Under the pieces are notes generated by a model. The model was not told the origin of the DNA and did no database searches. It saw nothing but the letters and a program-made list of their open reading frames with translations. Both the position numbers and the translations under genes were made by a program. DNA of 64,000 nt from Peribacillus frigoritolerans. Its GTDB lineage: Bacteria > Bacillota > Bacilli > Bacillales > DSM-1321. Below are positions 1 through 8,575 of the stretch, piece by piece (position 1 is the stretch's first letter; each line of letters begins with the position of its first letter). The stretch is taken from the NCBI RefSeq assembly GCF_040250305.1, contig NZ_CP158190.1, positions 2,326,001 to 2,390,000 on the forward strand, given 5' to 3'.

Positions 1-1
1 T

Positions 2-283
2 GTTCGATATGGAAAAGGAATAGCAGGTAGGGTCATATCAACGGGGACGCCGATGAAAATTGAGGGTTTCCCCAATAATATCCACGGCAAAGCTTTAGAT
101 TATCCCATTATGCTTGCGGAAAATCTCAGTTGCGCCTTCGCAGTTCCGATTCAATTTAAAGGTGTTCCCAAGGGGGTATTATTAGTAGGTAAACGAACAG
201 CTCAGCCTATTTCTGAAAGCGACCAGCATAAGATCCTTGATGCAGCGAATAAACTGGAAAAGGAATTGAACAGCTCTATTTAA
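2..283 (+). CDS. GAF-domain protein, C-terminal part (5' end outside window)
   Basis: The reading frame is open from base 2 to a TAA at 281-283, so the gene begins upstream of the window; an internal ATG at 53 is probably not the start because coding-like sequence (GKGIAGRVISTG) precedes it. The fragment GKGIAGRV...AVPIQFKGVPKGVLLVGKR is typical of the second half of a GAF domain, a small-molecule or redox sensing fold in the cytosol. The gene ends 23 bases before the histidine kinase and probably shares its transcript. By analogy with the staphylococcal NreA-NreB arrangement (GAF sensor next to a soluble PAS kinase) it may feed a signal to that kinase. That is inference. The ligand cannot be read from a fragment. 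Confidence 0.7.
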   Translation, partial: VRYGKGIAGRVISTGTPMKIEGFPNNIHGKALDYPIMLAENLSCAFAVPIQFKGVPKGVLLVGKRTAQPISESDQHKILDAANKLEKELNSSI

Positions 284-306
284 CAGGGCAACAAGGAGGA
301 TTATGT

Positions 307-2034
307 ATGGACTTGAATAAACATTTGGAAATGGAAAAAGGGGTTACGCCTGGATCTAGCGATGCGACAATCCTTGTCAATGAATCTGGAGTCATCTCTT
401 TTGCGAATCAACAGGTATATGAAAACTTTGGTTATGATCATCATGAATTGAACGGGGAAAAGCTTCTGAATCTTATACCAGGGGCAAACCTGCAGCACAG
501 CGGGGAAGGGGAGATTATCCACCAGTTGGGGATCCACCGGGATGGTCATGCTTTTTCGCTTTTTTTCAGGGTGAACTCCTTTCAGCTTGCGAAAGAGCTT
601 TATTACTTAATTGTAGCCCATAAAGTGAAAGATCAATCACGGATTAACCAGCAGCAATCCTATCCGATAAATGAACTGGTTGATTTAATTTACGCACTTG
701 ATGAATCAACGATTGTTGCATTTACGGATGAAAAGGGCAAGATAATAAACTTTAATAAGAAATTTTGTGAGGTATCCAAATATTCAGCAACAGAGCTTAT
801 CGGGAAGGATCACCGAATTATTAATTCAGGTTATCATTCAAAGGAATTTATGCAAGAGCTTTGGCGAACAATTTCATCAGGAAGTGTTTGGCGGGGTGAA
901 ATCAAGAACAAAGCGAAGGATGGAACTTATTATTGGGTGGATACCACAATTGTCCCTTTCTTAAATGAAAAAGGGAACCCTTATAAATACCTGGCAATTC
1001 GGAAGGAAATTACCGAATATAAACGAGTTTTAGAGGAATTAGGGAAGTTTGTAAATAAAATGGCCGATTTCCAATTTGCTTTGGATGCTTCCTCAATTGT
1101 AGCAATAACCGATCAACGAGGGACGATCAAATATGTCAATGATCAATTTTGCCGGATTTCAAAGTTTTCAAAAGAAGAGCTGATCGGACAGGATCATCGA
1201 ATTATTAACTCGGGATTTCATTCGAAAGAGTTTTTCGACAATCTTTGGAAAACAATATCATCAGGGGAAGTATGGAAAGGCGAGATTAAAAATAAGGCCA
1301 AGGATAATACTTATTATTGGGTGGATACGACAATCGTTCCATTTCTTGATGAGTTCCAGAAACCTTACCAATATTTAGCGATTCGATATGAAGTAACCCA
1401 GCGTAAGCTTGCGGAAGAAGAGATTCAGAAAATGACCGGGAAAATCATTGATGTGCAGGAAGAAGAAAGAAAACGCATTTCCAGAGAGCTTCATGATGAT
1501 ATCGGACAAAACTTATACAGCCACCTCATAACGATTAACAGACTGCAGACAGAAATGGATCATCCCCTGTTAGATCAGATGCAAGATGAAGCGACCGAAA
1601 TTATCGAAGCACTCCGGCATCTATCCTGGGAATTAAGGCCATCTGTACTTGATGATCTTGGACTGTTCCCTGCCATTCGCTCTTTATTGGGGCAATTTTC
1701 AGAGCATCATCATATCAAGGTCCATTTTGAATGCTATTTGAATTGCCGTCTGAATACAAACAAAGAAATTACCATTTACCGTATTATTCAAGAGGCATTA
1801 ACAAATATTAGGAAATATGCTCAAACCGAAGAAGCTACAGTGACGATCCAGGAAATAGAGGAAGTAGTTCGTGTAGAAATAGAAGATAAAGGAAAGGGCT
1901 TTGATTTAGAAAAAGTTACCCGTGGAGTAGGCTTATTCAGTATGGAGGAAAGAGCCAGAGTTTGCGGCGGAAACCTTATCCTTCATTCTCGTGAAGGGAA
2001 AGGGACAAAAGTAATATTGAAAATGCCTTTGTAG
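307..2034 (+). CDS. Soluble PAS-PAS-PAS sensor histidine kinase (NarL/DesK-type, HisKA_3)
   Basis: 575 residues with no membrane segment, so probably cytosolic. Order of domains: a weak N-terminal PAS (about 15-105), two strongly alike PAS domains (about 125-238 and 253-366), a HisKA_3 dimerisation helix with the phospho-acceptor in RISRELHDDIGQ (His396), and a C-terminal HATPase (about 485-575) with N-box-like TNIRKYAQ and G-box DKGKGFD. The two PAS domains repeat DHRIINSG(Y/F)HSKEF and TYYWVDTTIVPFL with a period of 128 residues, which indicates internal duplication. An AGGAGG site lies just upstream; an alternative ATG at 303 is out of frame. This kinase class normally phosphorylates a LuxR/NarL-type response regulator, but none follows it, so the partner must be upstream of the window or elsewhere. 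Confidence 0.9.
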   Translation: MDLNKHLEMEKGVTPGSSDATILVNESGVISFANQQVYENFGYDHHELNGEKLLNLIPGANLQHSGEGEIIHQLGIHRDGHAFSLFFRVNSFQLAKELYYLIVAHKVKDQSRINQQQSYPINELVDLIYALDESTIVAFTDEKGKIINFNKKFCEVSKYSATELIGKDHRIINSGYHSKEFMQELWRTISSGSVWRGEIKNKAKDGTYYWVDTTIVPFLNEKGNPYKYLAIRKEITEYKRVLEELGKFVNKMADFQFALDASSIVAITDQRGTIKYVNDQFCRISKFSKEELIGQDHRIINSGFHSKEFFDNLWKTISSGEVWKGEIKNKAKDNTYYWVDTTIVPFLDEFQKPYQYLAIRYEVTQRKLAEEEIQKMTGKIIDVQEEERKRISRELHDDIGQNLYSHLITINRLQTEMDHPLLDQMQDEATEIIEALRHLSWELRPSVLDDLGLFPAIRSLLGQFSEHHHIKVHFECYLNCRLNTNKEITIYRIIQEALTNIRKYAQTEEATVTIQEIEEVVRVEIEDKGKGFDLEKVTRGVGLFSMEERARVCGGNLILHSREGKGTKVILKMPL

Positions 2035-2292
2035 TGGATGGATTTTCGTAATGATCAAGTAACTTAATCCGCTAAACGCTTCAGCATATCCCATCAATAT
2101 TCGTTCTATGGGCTTGCGGGATGATAAAATGATACGATCAAATTGAAAATAATGCCGGAAAATCAAATGAGAATACAGTCAGAGCATTCCCGAAATCACA
2201 ATGAATACGGTTATTTTCATTACATCCTTTCTTCCATGTTTTATAATAGAATGATAGTTAAGGAAAACATGTATCATGAAAGGAGACATTGT

Positions 2293-3048
2293 ATGCAGGC
2301 ACATAACAAAACGGTCGTGAAATCCATGCAAATCCTAACCCTTTTCATAAATCATCCAAAACTGACCTTTAATGAAATGATGGAACTTTCCAATTTGCCG
2401 AAAACGTCGTTACACCGTATGGTGGGATCATTGGAAGAAATGGGGTTTTTAACAAAGGACGATGATGGCCACTATTCACTTGGACTTATATTCCTGCAGT
2501 TTGGTCAACTGGTTGGGGAGCGTTTGGATATCAGGTCAATCGCCTATCCCATCATGAAAGACCTGCGGGATGATGCTGAAGAAGCAGTGAATTTAATTGT
2601 GAGGGATAAGGATGAAGCGATGTATATTGAAAAGGTGGACACCCTGCACCCTGTTCGACTTTATACATCCATTGGAAGGCGTTCGCCATTGTATGCTGGA
2701 GATTCTCGAATCATCCTAGCGTATTTGCCGGAAGAAGAGCGTGAAAATTATTTGGGAAGCATTCAATTAAAACCAATCGCCATTGGAACGATAACGGATA
2801 AAACTGAACTCCGTCACGCTTTGGATGAAGCGAAAATGAATGGTTACACGATAACTTCATCAGAACTTGAGGATTATACAAAAGCGGTGAGTGCACCGAT
2901 ACTCAATGGTAAAGGTGAAATAGTAGCTGGTATTAGTGTGGCTGGGATTGAAGCAAGATTTCAGGAAGATCGCTTGCCTGAATTGATTGACAAAGTAATG
3001 AAAGCTGCCAAAGCCATTTCCGTGAAACTTGGTTCTCAAACACATTAA
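2293..3048 (+). CDS. IclR-family transcriptional regulator
   Basis: About 251 residues from the ATG at 2293, which has a good ribosome site (AAAGGAG); the open frame extends upstream to 2143 but that part reads like non-coding sequence. The N-terminal winged helix-turn-helix spans about residues 10-65 (FNEMMELSNLPKTSLHRMV), followed by an IclR effector domain (about 75-250) with the usual YTSIGRRSPLYAG segment and a C-terminal ISVAG motif. IclR proteins commonly control catabolic operons and bind short inverted repeats. The gene sits before a divergent catabolic block whose promoters carry a shared palindrome (see 4620, 4717 and 6353), so it is the natural candidate regulator. A spaced ATGTTTT/AAAACAT pair at 2236-2242 and 2264-2270 lies just upstream of its own start. 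Confidence 0.9.
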   Translation: MQAHNKTVVKSMQILTLFINHPKLTFNEMMELSNLPKTSLHRMVGSLEEMGFLTKDDDGHYSLGLIFLQFGQLVGERLDIRSIAYPIMKDLRDDAEEAVNLIVRDKDEAMYIEKVDTLHPVRLYTSIGRRSPLYAGDSRIILAYLPEEERENYLGSIQLKPIAIGTITDKTELRHALDEAKMNGYTITSSELEDYTKAVSAPILNGKGEIVAGISVAGIEARFQEDRLPELIDKVMKAAKAISVKLGSQTH

Positions 3049-3148
3049 TGAAAATAGTAAAATCATGTCATTTTCGGAATATATTTTTCTGAAATAAGAT
3101 AACTTACATAAAATGGTCGATTCCTACATACTACATATAGGAAGTAAA

Positions 3149-3171
3149 GCCACCGCTTATGGTGGTTTTTT
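3149..3171 (+). terminator. Intrinsic terminator after the IclR gene
   Basis: A short stem, GCCACC with GGTGGT around the loop GCTTAT, is followed directly by six T residues. It lies about 100 bases after the IclR stop codon. Confidence 0.75.
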
Positions 3172-3203
3172 GTCATGCTGGCATGCTCAGCTGAACCAAA
3201 ACG

Positions 3204-3233
3204 AAAAGGTGAACCATTCGGGGTTCACCTTTT
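3204..3233 (-). terminator. Intrinsic terminator after the DapB-like dehydrogenase gene
   Basis: The inverted repeat AAAAGGTGAACC / GGTTCACCTTTT forms a stem of 12 pairs with a short loop. It lies about 40 bases beyond the stop of the minus-strand dehydrogenase gene. The hairpin is symmetric and could also stop transcripts coming from the left. Confidence 0.7.
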
Positions 3234-3274
3234 CCAATATCGTAAGACTTTATCGCAAGATTGTTGGTTAGCCG

Positions 3275-4297
3275 TTACAAACGCACAAAGTCTGTTTGAT
3301 TTATATTTCTAGGCACCCCGATGTCAGCCATTGTAAGTAAACCTGGTTTACGGAGCGCATCAATTTGCTTAGCGGTATTGATAATCATTGCTGCGGTGGC
3401 GGTATCTCCAAAAATGCCGTTTGGAACAATTAACCTTTGGGTTTCGTTACCCTCAATAACGATTTCATCTTCCTGTTTAATACCTGCAGACATCGTTAAA
3501 TCCAAGGAAATTTCCTTTCCGTCCACCGTCTTGCCAGTGGAAATTTGATGAAGCCCATTAACATCCCCTGGTTTTAAGACAGTTAGCGGAACTGTCATTT
3601 CTTCGCTTGCAATCGTTGGTTCTATGGTATTGGTTACATTTGAAAGTTTCCAATTCAGCCCATAAGCGATCAACCTGACAGACTCCTCAAGTCCTACATG
3701 CCCAATTTTATTCCGCTCAGCTAAAAATTCAAACTCTTCCCTGGTCATCCCGATTCCGACCTTTTTTTGTAAGGGGAGGCGCCTTTTCGAAACATCCACT
3801 TTACGATTGACCTTAATTTGGTTAACCGTGGTCAATACTGTCGTAAATGAAATGGCCATAGTATCCATGATGTACCCTGGATTGATTCCGGTCCCAATGA
3901 CACTAAGCCCTTTAGCTTTAGCATAATCATCTATTTCCTTTGCAAGTAGAGGGTAGCGATGCCAAGGGAAGGAAAGCTGTTCACAGGTGGAAACCACTGA
4001 AAAGCCGTGATCTAGAAGCTCTTTGATTTGGGGCCATACTTGTTGTGCGTCGGAGCCGGTTGCATGTAGGGCGATAGGGTGGCCAGCTTCGGTATTTACA
4101 TCCCGTATATGAGAGACTACACACTTGTTGGTTTCCTTTTCATGGATTAGTAACCCAATATCCTTTCCTACCTTATCGGGAGCAATATCGACAACACCGA
4201 TAATCGATTGCGGATTCGTTTGATAAGCACTGCGGAGAATTTCAATTCCGATGGGGCCCAGCCCGAATACTGCGAATTCAGAATAGTTCATAGACAT
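3275..4297 (-). CDS. NAD(P)-dependent dehydrogenase of the dihydrodipicolinate-reductase fold (2,4-diaminopentanoate-dehydrogenase-like)
   Basis: 340 residues. The N-terminus has a dinucleotide-binding motif FGLGPIGIEI followed by an acidic strand end (GVVDIAPDK), as in the DapB N-terminal domain family. The middle contains GTGINPGYIMD, a segment I associate with 2,4-diaminopentanoate dehydrogenase and related amino-acid dehydrogenases. It starts at an ATG preceded by an AGGATGAGAG ribosome site. It is transcribed divergently from the MFS carrier over a 555-base intergenic region carrying palindromic operators, so it probably belongs to the same IclR-controlled pathway. The family is known for reductive or oxidative deamination of diamino acids and for other carbonyl or imine substrates. 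The actual substrate here is unknown. Confidence 0.75.
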   Translation of the reverse strand: MSMNYSEFAVFGLGPIGIEILRSAYQTNPQSIIGVVDIAPDKVGKDIGLLIHEKETNKCVVSHIRDVNTEAGHPIALHATGSDAQQVWPQIKELLDHGFSVVSTCEQLSFPWHRYPLLAKEIDDYAKAKGLSVIGTGINPGYIMDTMAISFTTVLTTVNQIKVNRKVDVSKRRLPLQKKVGIGMTREEFEFLAERNKIGHVGLEESVRLIAYGLNWKLSNVTNTIEPTIASEEMTVPLTVLKPGDVNGLHQISTGKTVDGKEISLDLTMSAGIKQEDEIVIEGNETQRLIVPNGIFGDTATAAMIINTAKQIDALRKPGLLTMADIGVPRNINQTDFVRL

Positions 4298-4429
4298 TCA
4301 TCTCTCATCCTTTCAAATAACTTATAACAAAATGCTAACATTGGCTGATAAATAATAAAAATAGTTAATTTTTATATCTTTATAATGAATCGTTATAAAA
4401 GGAAAGACGGCAATGAATGAGGTGAGATA

Positions 4430-4566
4430 TTGGAGAATCATACTACTATTTTGGGGTTACATATGCGGGAATTGCGAAATGGCGGTTCACGACTCAAGCG
4501 GCAGCATTTGGACATTATTTAACTAAGGCTCGAGAATTAGCAGAAACGTTATCCGGTTTTATGTGA
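4430..4566 (+). pseudogene. Possible frameshifted small coding remnant
   Basis: A GAGGTGAG ribosome-like site is followed by TTG at 4430, which opens a 30-codon frame beginning MENHTTILGLHM. The neighbouring frame is open from 4426 to a TGA at 4564-4566 and encodes TYAGIAKWRFTTQAAAFG then HYLTKARELAETL, which reads like real protein sequence. One frameshift would join the start to this second frame and give about 45 residues. I do not recognise the protein. It may be a decayed gene fragment or an intact peptide that uses an unusual start. Confidence 0.3.
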
Positions 4567-4619
4567 TAAAGGGTTAAGGTATTGTTTCAGGTTGTTTTGA
4601 TCGAAGCAACGCCTTTAAT

Positions 4620-4637
4620 AGTTTTGTATATAAAACT
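4620..4637. promoter_or_regulatory. Palindromic operator candidate, copy 1 (AGTTTT-N6-AAAACT)
   Basis: Inverted arms AGTTTT and AAAACT flank the spacer GTATAT. It lies about 37 bases upstream of the -35 box of the MFS promoter, between the divergent dehydrogenase and MFS genes. It shares arms and spacing with the sites at 4717 and 6353. The IclR regulator is the likely binder (inference). Confidence 0.5.
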
Positions 4638-4673
4638 ACTTTTTCTGTTGGGAAAATTAAAATCTGAATAATA

Positions 4674-4700
4674 TTGACTATTGTGAAAATTCAATATAAC
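4674..4700 (+). promoter_or_regulatory. Sigma-A-type promoter candidate for the MFS gene
   Basis: TTGACT at 4674-4679 and TATAAC at 4695-4700 are separated by 15 bases, a little short of the ideal 17. The palindrome at 4717-4738 begins 16 bases after the -10 box, over the expected start of transcription. Confidence 0.5.
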
Positions 4701-4716
4701 ATTAAATATCGGTAAC

Positions 4717-4738
4717 ATTGTTTTTTATATAAAACAAT
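4717..4738. promoter_or_regulatory. Palindromic operator candidate, copy 2 (ATTGTTTT-N6-AAAACAAT)
   Basis: Perfect 8-base arms, ATTGTTTT and AAAACAAT, flank the spacer TTATAT. Its place just after the -10 box of the MFS promoter fits a repressor that blocks initiation. It is the strongest of the three related sites. Confidence 0.6.
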
Positions 4739-4852
4739 AGTTGCTGCTATCTTTTGAAAGGAGGAATTGGTAAAGTTGCTAGTTTGACAGGCATTTTTTT
4801 TATAGAAATCATGAGAGCGCATTCAAAAGAGCTGCTATAAGGGGGAAATAAC

Positions 4853-6133
4853 ATGTTACAAGGTCAAAAAAGATGGTTGTACATTGCGATTCCTATTTTT
4901 TTCTTCTGGTTTTTCGGTCAGATTGATAAAGTAGGTATCTCTGTTATCCAAACCGATCCGGGATTTTTAAGTGATCTTGGTTTAACTGGCCCGGATAAAA
5001 ATGCGAAAATTGGCTTGATCTCCTTTATATTCATGATTTCATACTCCTGTTCCAACATTTTTTGGGGAGTTATCATCGACAAGTTAGGGGCACGGAAAAC
5101 AGCAGTTTTAGGTTTACTGGTATGGACAGCGACAATGGTAATGGGCGGGCTGTCCACTTCATACGAAATGTTTTTAATCAGTAGGGTAATCCTCGGAATT
5201 GGGGAAGGTATGATGATCCCGATATCGGGAAAATTCATTTCGAATTGGTTTAATAAACGAGAGCTTGGCAGGGCACAGTCATTCTGGATCACTGGAAACT
5301 ACCTTGGCCCGGCAGTGGGTACCGTTATGCTCATACTAATTATTTCAACGTTTCATTGGCAGGCCGCGTTCTTTGCACTCGCCGCTTTTAACTTGTTTAT
5401 AAATATTCCCATGTTCCTGTTTTTGGCTCGTAATACGCCTGAAGAGCATCCACGCATGAGTAAAGAAGAAGTCTCCTATATTCGCCAAAAAGACGAAGCG
5501 GATGATGTGCAGTCGAAGCAATTCTTTGCAAAGGATTATCGTTATTGGATTGTCTGGTTTGGCAATTTGATGTCGTCCTTTCTTTTCTTTGGAATCAGTA
5601 TTTGGCTGCCTACATATCTCGTTGAGGCCAAAGGGTTTGAAAGGGAAGCAATGACTGGTATTACTTCATTATCGTGGCTATTCGCGCTTGGATTTGTCCT
5701 GGCTGGCGGATTTTTGGCGGACAAAACGAAGCGTCCGAGCTTACTTGCGACAATTCTTTTCATACTAACAGCTGTATTTTTGACAATCGCTGTCATTGCA
5801 CCAAATCCTATTTTCGCTGGCGTTTCCATGGGGCTTGCCATGGGAACCCAAGGAGGTATGTTTCACCTGACCAATTTCTTCATCATCAAATTTTCAACAC
5901 CTGAAACAGCTGGCCGCGCAGCCGGTTTAATGGGATTCACAAATATTATGGGTGGATTTTCAAGCTACATTATGGGGTGGAGCCGCGATTTGTCTGGCGG
6001 TGATTTTGGTCCCTCCATTGCCATGCTGATTGTAGCAGCCATTCTTGGGTTTGTGGCGTACTTATTTATGATTAAACAAGAAGTTGCCGAATATCACCTA
6101 AGTAATGCGACAGGAAACAAAGTAACACTATAA
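4853..6133 (+). CDS. MFS transporter, anion:cation symporter (ACS) type
   Basis: 426 residues with about twelve hydrophobic helices. The first helix ends in FGQIDKVGISV, matching the ACS-family pattern around the conserved Asp, and the loop after helix 2 has DKLGARKTAV. ACS carriers import organic acids such as sugar acids, phthalate or aromatic acids by proton or sodium symport in the cytoplasmic membrane. The ATG has a strong AGGGGGAAA ribosome site. The gene is preceded by a promoter with two palindromic operators and is followed by a long hairpin and then the SDR gene, which has its own promoter and the same operator. The context suggests it imports the substrate of the neighbouring dehydrogenases. 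The substrate is not readable from sequence. Confidence 0.88.
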   Translation: MLQGQKRWLYIAIPIFFFWFFGQIDKVGISVIQTDPGFLSDLGLTGPDKNAKIGLISFIFMISYSCSNIFWGVIIDKLGARKTAVLGLLVWTATMVMGGLSTSYEMFLISRVILGIGEGMMIPISGKFISNWFNKRELGRAQSFWITGNYLGPAVGTVMLILIISTFHWQAAFFALAAFNLFINIPMFLFLARNTPEEHPRMSKEEVSYIRQKDEADDVQSKQFFAKDYRYWIVWFGNLMSSFLFFGISIWLPTYLVEAKGFEREAMTGITSLSWLFALGFVLAGGFLADKTKRPSLLATILFILTAVFLTIAVIAPNPIFAGVSMGLAMGTQGGMFHLTNFFIIKFSTPETAGRAAGLMGFTNIMGGFSSYIMGWSRDLSGGDFGPSIAMLIVAAILGFVAYLFMIKQEVAEYHLSNATGNKVTL

Positions 6134-6163
6134 GCGCTAAAAAGTTAATATGTTTTTTAGAAG

Positions 6164-6205
6164 GGTTTCTCGGTAAGATTGGCGCTAGAATCTTACTGAG
6201 AAACC
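6164..6205. terminator. Long hairpin between MFS and SDR genes
   Basis: Arms of 17 bases (6164-6180 and 6189-6205, GGTTTCTCGG.../...CTGAGAAACC) pair with a single G-T pair around the loop GGCGCTAG. No clean T-tract follows on the plus strand, so this may be a terminator without a strong U-tract, an mRNA-stabilising stem or a protein site. Confidence 0.55.
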
Positions 6206-6305
6206 ACAAAAAAATCATACTTATTGACGAGTGCCGCAGTAGTAAGGATAACCGCAGAATGATATAGACAGTGTATTCCCGAACGATCGTTTCAGTTTTT
6301 TTACA

Positions 6306-6334
6306 TTGACAATAAAGCGATTACATTTTAGAAT
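6306..6334 (+). promoter_or_regulatory. Sigma-A promoter of the SDR gene
   Basis: TTGACA at 6306-6311 and TAGAAT at 6329-6334 have a 17-base spacer, close to the sigma-A consensus. The operator at 6353 begins 18 bases after the -10 box, the same layout as at the MFS promoter. Confidence 0.7.
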
Positions 6335-6352
6335 TATTTATATAAAAAACAT

Positions 6353-6370
6353 TGTTTTGTGTATAAAACA
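6353..6370. promoter_or_regulatory. Palindromic operator candidate, copy 3 (TGTTTT-N6-AAAACA)
   Basis: Arms TGTTTT and AAAACA flank the spacer GTGTAT. It is the same motif and spacing as the sites at 4620 and 4717, placed over the expected transcription start of the SDR gene. It implies common control of the two units. Confidence 0.55.
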
Positions 6371-6457
6371 CTATGTGGTCGTTATGAAAAAATATGTGCT
6401 CGCGATCTTTGTATAACCGTTCATCACGTTTGAAAGATAATAGAAGGGGTGGAGACA

Positions 6458-7246
6458 ATGGGCATGGCCTTAAAAGATAAAGTCGTATGGATTACAGGGG
6501 GAGCTTCTGGAATTGGAGAGGCTGTCACTCGCCGTTTTATACAAGAAGGAGCAAAAGTGAGCATTATCGGCCGCTCGAAAGACACGTTAGCGAAAATGAA
6601 GGAAGAATTTGGTGAAAATATCCTTACATATCAGGGAGATGTAAGCAAATACGAAGACAATGAGCAAGCGGTCCAAGCTACTGTTGAGCAATTCGGAAAG
6701 TTGGATGTTTTCGTGGCGAATGCCGGCGTGTTCGATGGATTTGCCAAATTTGCCGATGTGACTCCTGAGGCGCTTTCCGAAGCGTATGATTTCCTTCTCA
6801 ATATTAACGTAAAAGGGTCTTTTTTCGGGGCGAAAGCCGCTCTTGAAGAACTGAAAAAAACAAATGGCAATATTATTTTTACCGTCTCCGGTGCAAGTTT
6901 TTATCCAGATGGCGGCGGTGTTTGGTATACAGCGAGCAAACACGCCCAAATTGGATTGATGCGCCAGCTTGCGTTCGAACTATCTCCTTCCATCCGGGTA
7001 AATGCGGTAGCCCCAGGGGGGACATTGACAGCACTTACTGTGATCCCGCCGCTGCGTCCATTTGTGAAAATAGTCGATAATGATACGAAAGCAAGCAGCA
7101 TTAAAAAACGGAATATCCTTCAACTTGCCCAGATGCCGGAAGATCACGTTGCGGCGTATGTACTGTTAGCTTCCGACGAATCACGCGCCATCACCGGTGA
7201 GGTCATTTCCAGCGATGGCGGATTGTCAGTGCGAGGACTTGGCTAA
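6458..7246 (+). CDS. Short-chain dehydrogenase, similar to aromatic cis-dihydrodiol dehydrogenases (BphB/HcaB type)
   Basis: 262 residues from ATG 6458, which has GGGGTGG suitably placed upstream; a GTG at 6449 lies too close to that site. Rossmann motif TGGASGIG (about residue 12), NAG motif ANAGVF, and the catalytic pair in YTASKHAQIG identify a classical SDR. The segment IFTVSGASFYPDGGG and the ending ISSDGGLSVRGL resemble the dihydrodiol dehydrogenases that re-aromatise cis-dihydrodiols with NAD+. The promoter carries the same operator as the MFS gene. No Rieske oxygenase is in the window, so a dihydrodiol substrate is only suggested. A ferredoxin and ferredoxin reductase do follow downstream. 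Alternative: a generic alcohol dehydrogenase. Confidence 0.85.
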   Translation: MGMALKDKVVWITGGASGIGEAVTRRFIQEGAKVSIIGRSKDTLAKMKEEFGENILTYQGDVSKYEDNEQAVQATVEQFGKLDVFVANAGVFDGFAKFADVTPEALSEAYDFLLNINVKGSFFGAKAALEELKKTNGNIIFTVSGASFYPDGGGVWYTASKHAQIGLMRQLAFELSPSIRVNAVAPGGTLTALTVIPPLRPFVKIVDNDTKASSIKKRNILQLAQMPEDHVAAYVLLASDESRAITGEVISSDGGLSVRGLG

Positions 7247-7462
7247 GCTGGCACAGTTCTTTAATACTGTTTTAGCTAAATTAGAAGGGAACGGAAGTGG
7301 GATTTCCTGCTTAACTTCAGGATAGGAAGCACTTTCATAATAGAAAAGAAAGCTAGTTCCAAGCGAAATATAAAAATAGTTTATCATTCGCTTTTTTAGA
7401 AAGATATTTCAAGTACAGGTGTTTTAAGAGTCAGAGATTCACCTTAAAAGGGGATTGATATT

Positions 7463-8257
7463 ATGCCATACGTAAAAGTAGAAGATTTAAGCATTCATTA
7501 TGAAATAGAAGGTCATGGAGAACCTTTAGTATTATTACACGGCATGAGTAATAATTCACAGTCATGGAAGGAGCAAATCCAGGAATTAAAGGAGCATTAT
7601 ACAGTAATTGCATGGGATGCACCGGGTTATGGGAAAAGTTCAGATCCAGCAGAAGAATTTAAGTATTTCAAAGAGTTTGCACGTATTCTGAACGGCATGC
7701 TAGATCAGCTAAAGTTGGAAAAAATCCATCTGCTTGGCCATTCAATGGGAGCGGCAATCGCGATAGAGTTCTGTAGCCTGTACCCTGATAAGATTAATAA
7801 ACTTATATTGGCCGATTCGACAAGAGGGGCTGCTGCTCTAACCCCAGAGGAGAACGAGACGAAATTGAAAAATCGATTATTTTCAATTGAAAACCTTTCT
7901 ACTGAGGAGATCGCGGAAAAGAGGATACAAGCATTGCTATCTCCCCATGCTTCAGAAAAAGTCTATAAGCGAGTAAAAGAGATTATGACACAGGTAAGAC
8001 CGGCAGGATATCGTTCGGTAGCAAATTCACTTTATCATCTGAATCAAATGAGTTTGTTATCTCATATAAATGTCCCTGTTCTTGTAATTTGTGGAGAGTT
8101 GGATACTGTAACTCCTATAAAGGAGTCGGAAGCAATTCATGAAGAGTTAATGAACTCCCGGCTCGTGATAATTCCAGAAGGCGGGCATCTGTGTTATCAG
8201 GAAAATCCTGAAAAGTTTAATTCGAGCATTTTGGAATTTTTGAACGATATTGAGTAG
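7463..8257 (+). CDS. Alpha/beta-hydrolase (meta-cleavage-product hydrolase or enol-lactonase like)
   Basis: 264 residues. Visible features are the oxyanion-hole motif LLHGMSNNSQSW, the nucleophile elbow GHSMGAA (Ser of the triad), the acid region CGELDTVTP, and the catalytic His in EGGHLCYQENP. These place it in the hydrolase group that includes 3-oxoadipate enol-lactonases and C-C bond hydrolases of aromatic degradation. No signal peptide, so cytosolic. The ATG has an AAAAGGGGA site. It lies 216 bases after the SDR and 70 before ferredoxin. Substrate unknown; the neighbourhood favours a catabolic intermediate. Confidence 0.85.
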   Translation: MPYVKVEDLSIHYEIEGHGEPLVLLHGMSNNSQSWKEQIQELKEHYTVIAWDAPGYGKSSDPAEEFKYFKEFARILNGMLDQLKLEKIHLLGHSMGAAIAIEFCSLYPDKINKLILADSTRGAAALTPEENETKLKNRLFSIENLSTEEIAEKRIQALLSPHASEKVYKRVKEIMTQVRPAGYRSVANSLYHLNQMSLLSHINVPVLVICGELDTVTPIKESEAIHEELMNSRLVIIPEGGHLCYQENPEKFNSSILEFLNDIE

Positions 8258-8305
8258 GAAAAGGCTTCTGCAAATACCTTAGTAAAAAACCAGGGCCTAG
8301 ATTAG

Positions 8306-8575
<270 letters not shown>

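Noticed and set aside
2143..2292. N-terminal extension of the IclR gene
   Set aside because: Opens with a TTG without a ribosome site and the translation is unlike IclR proteins; ATG 2293 has a strong site.
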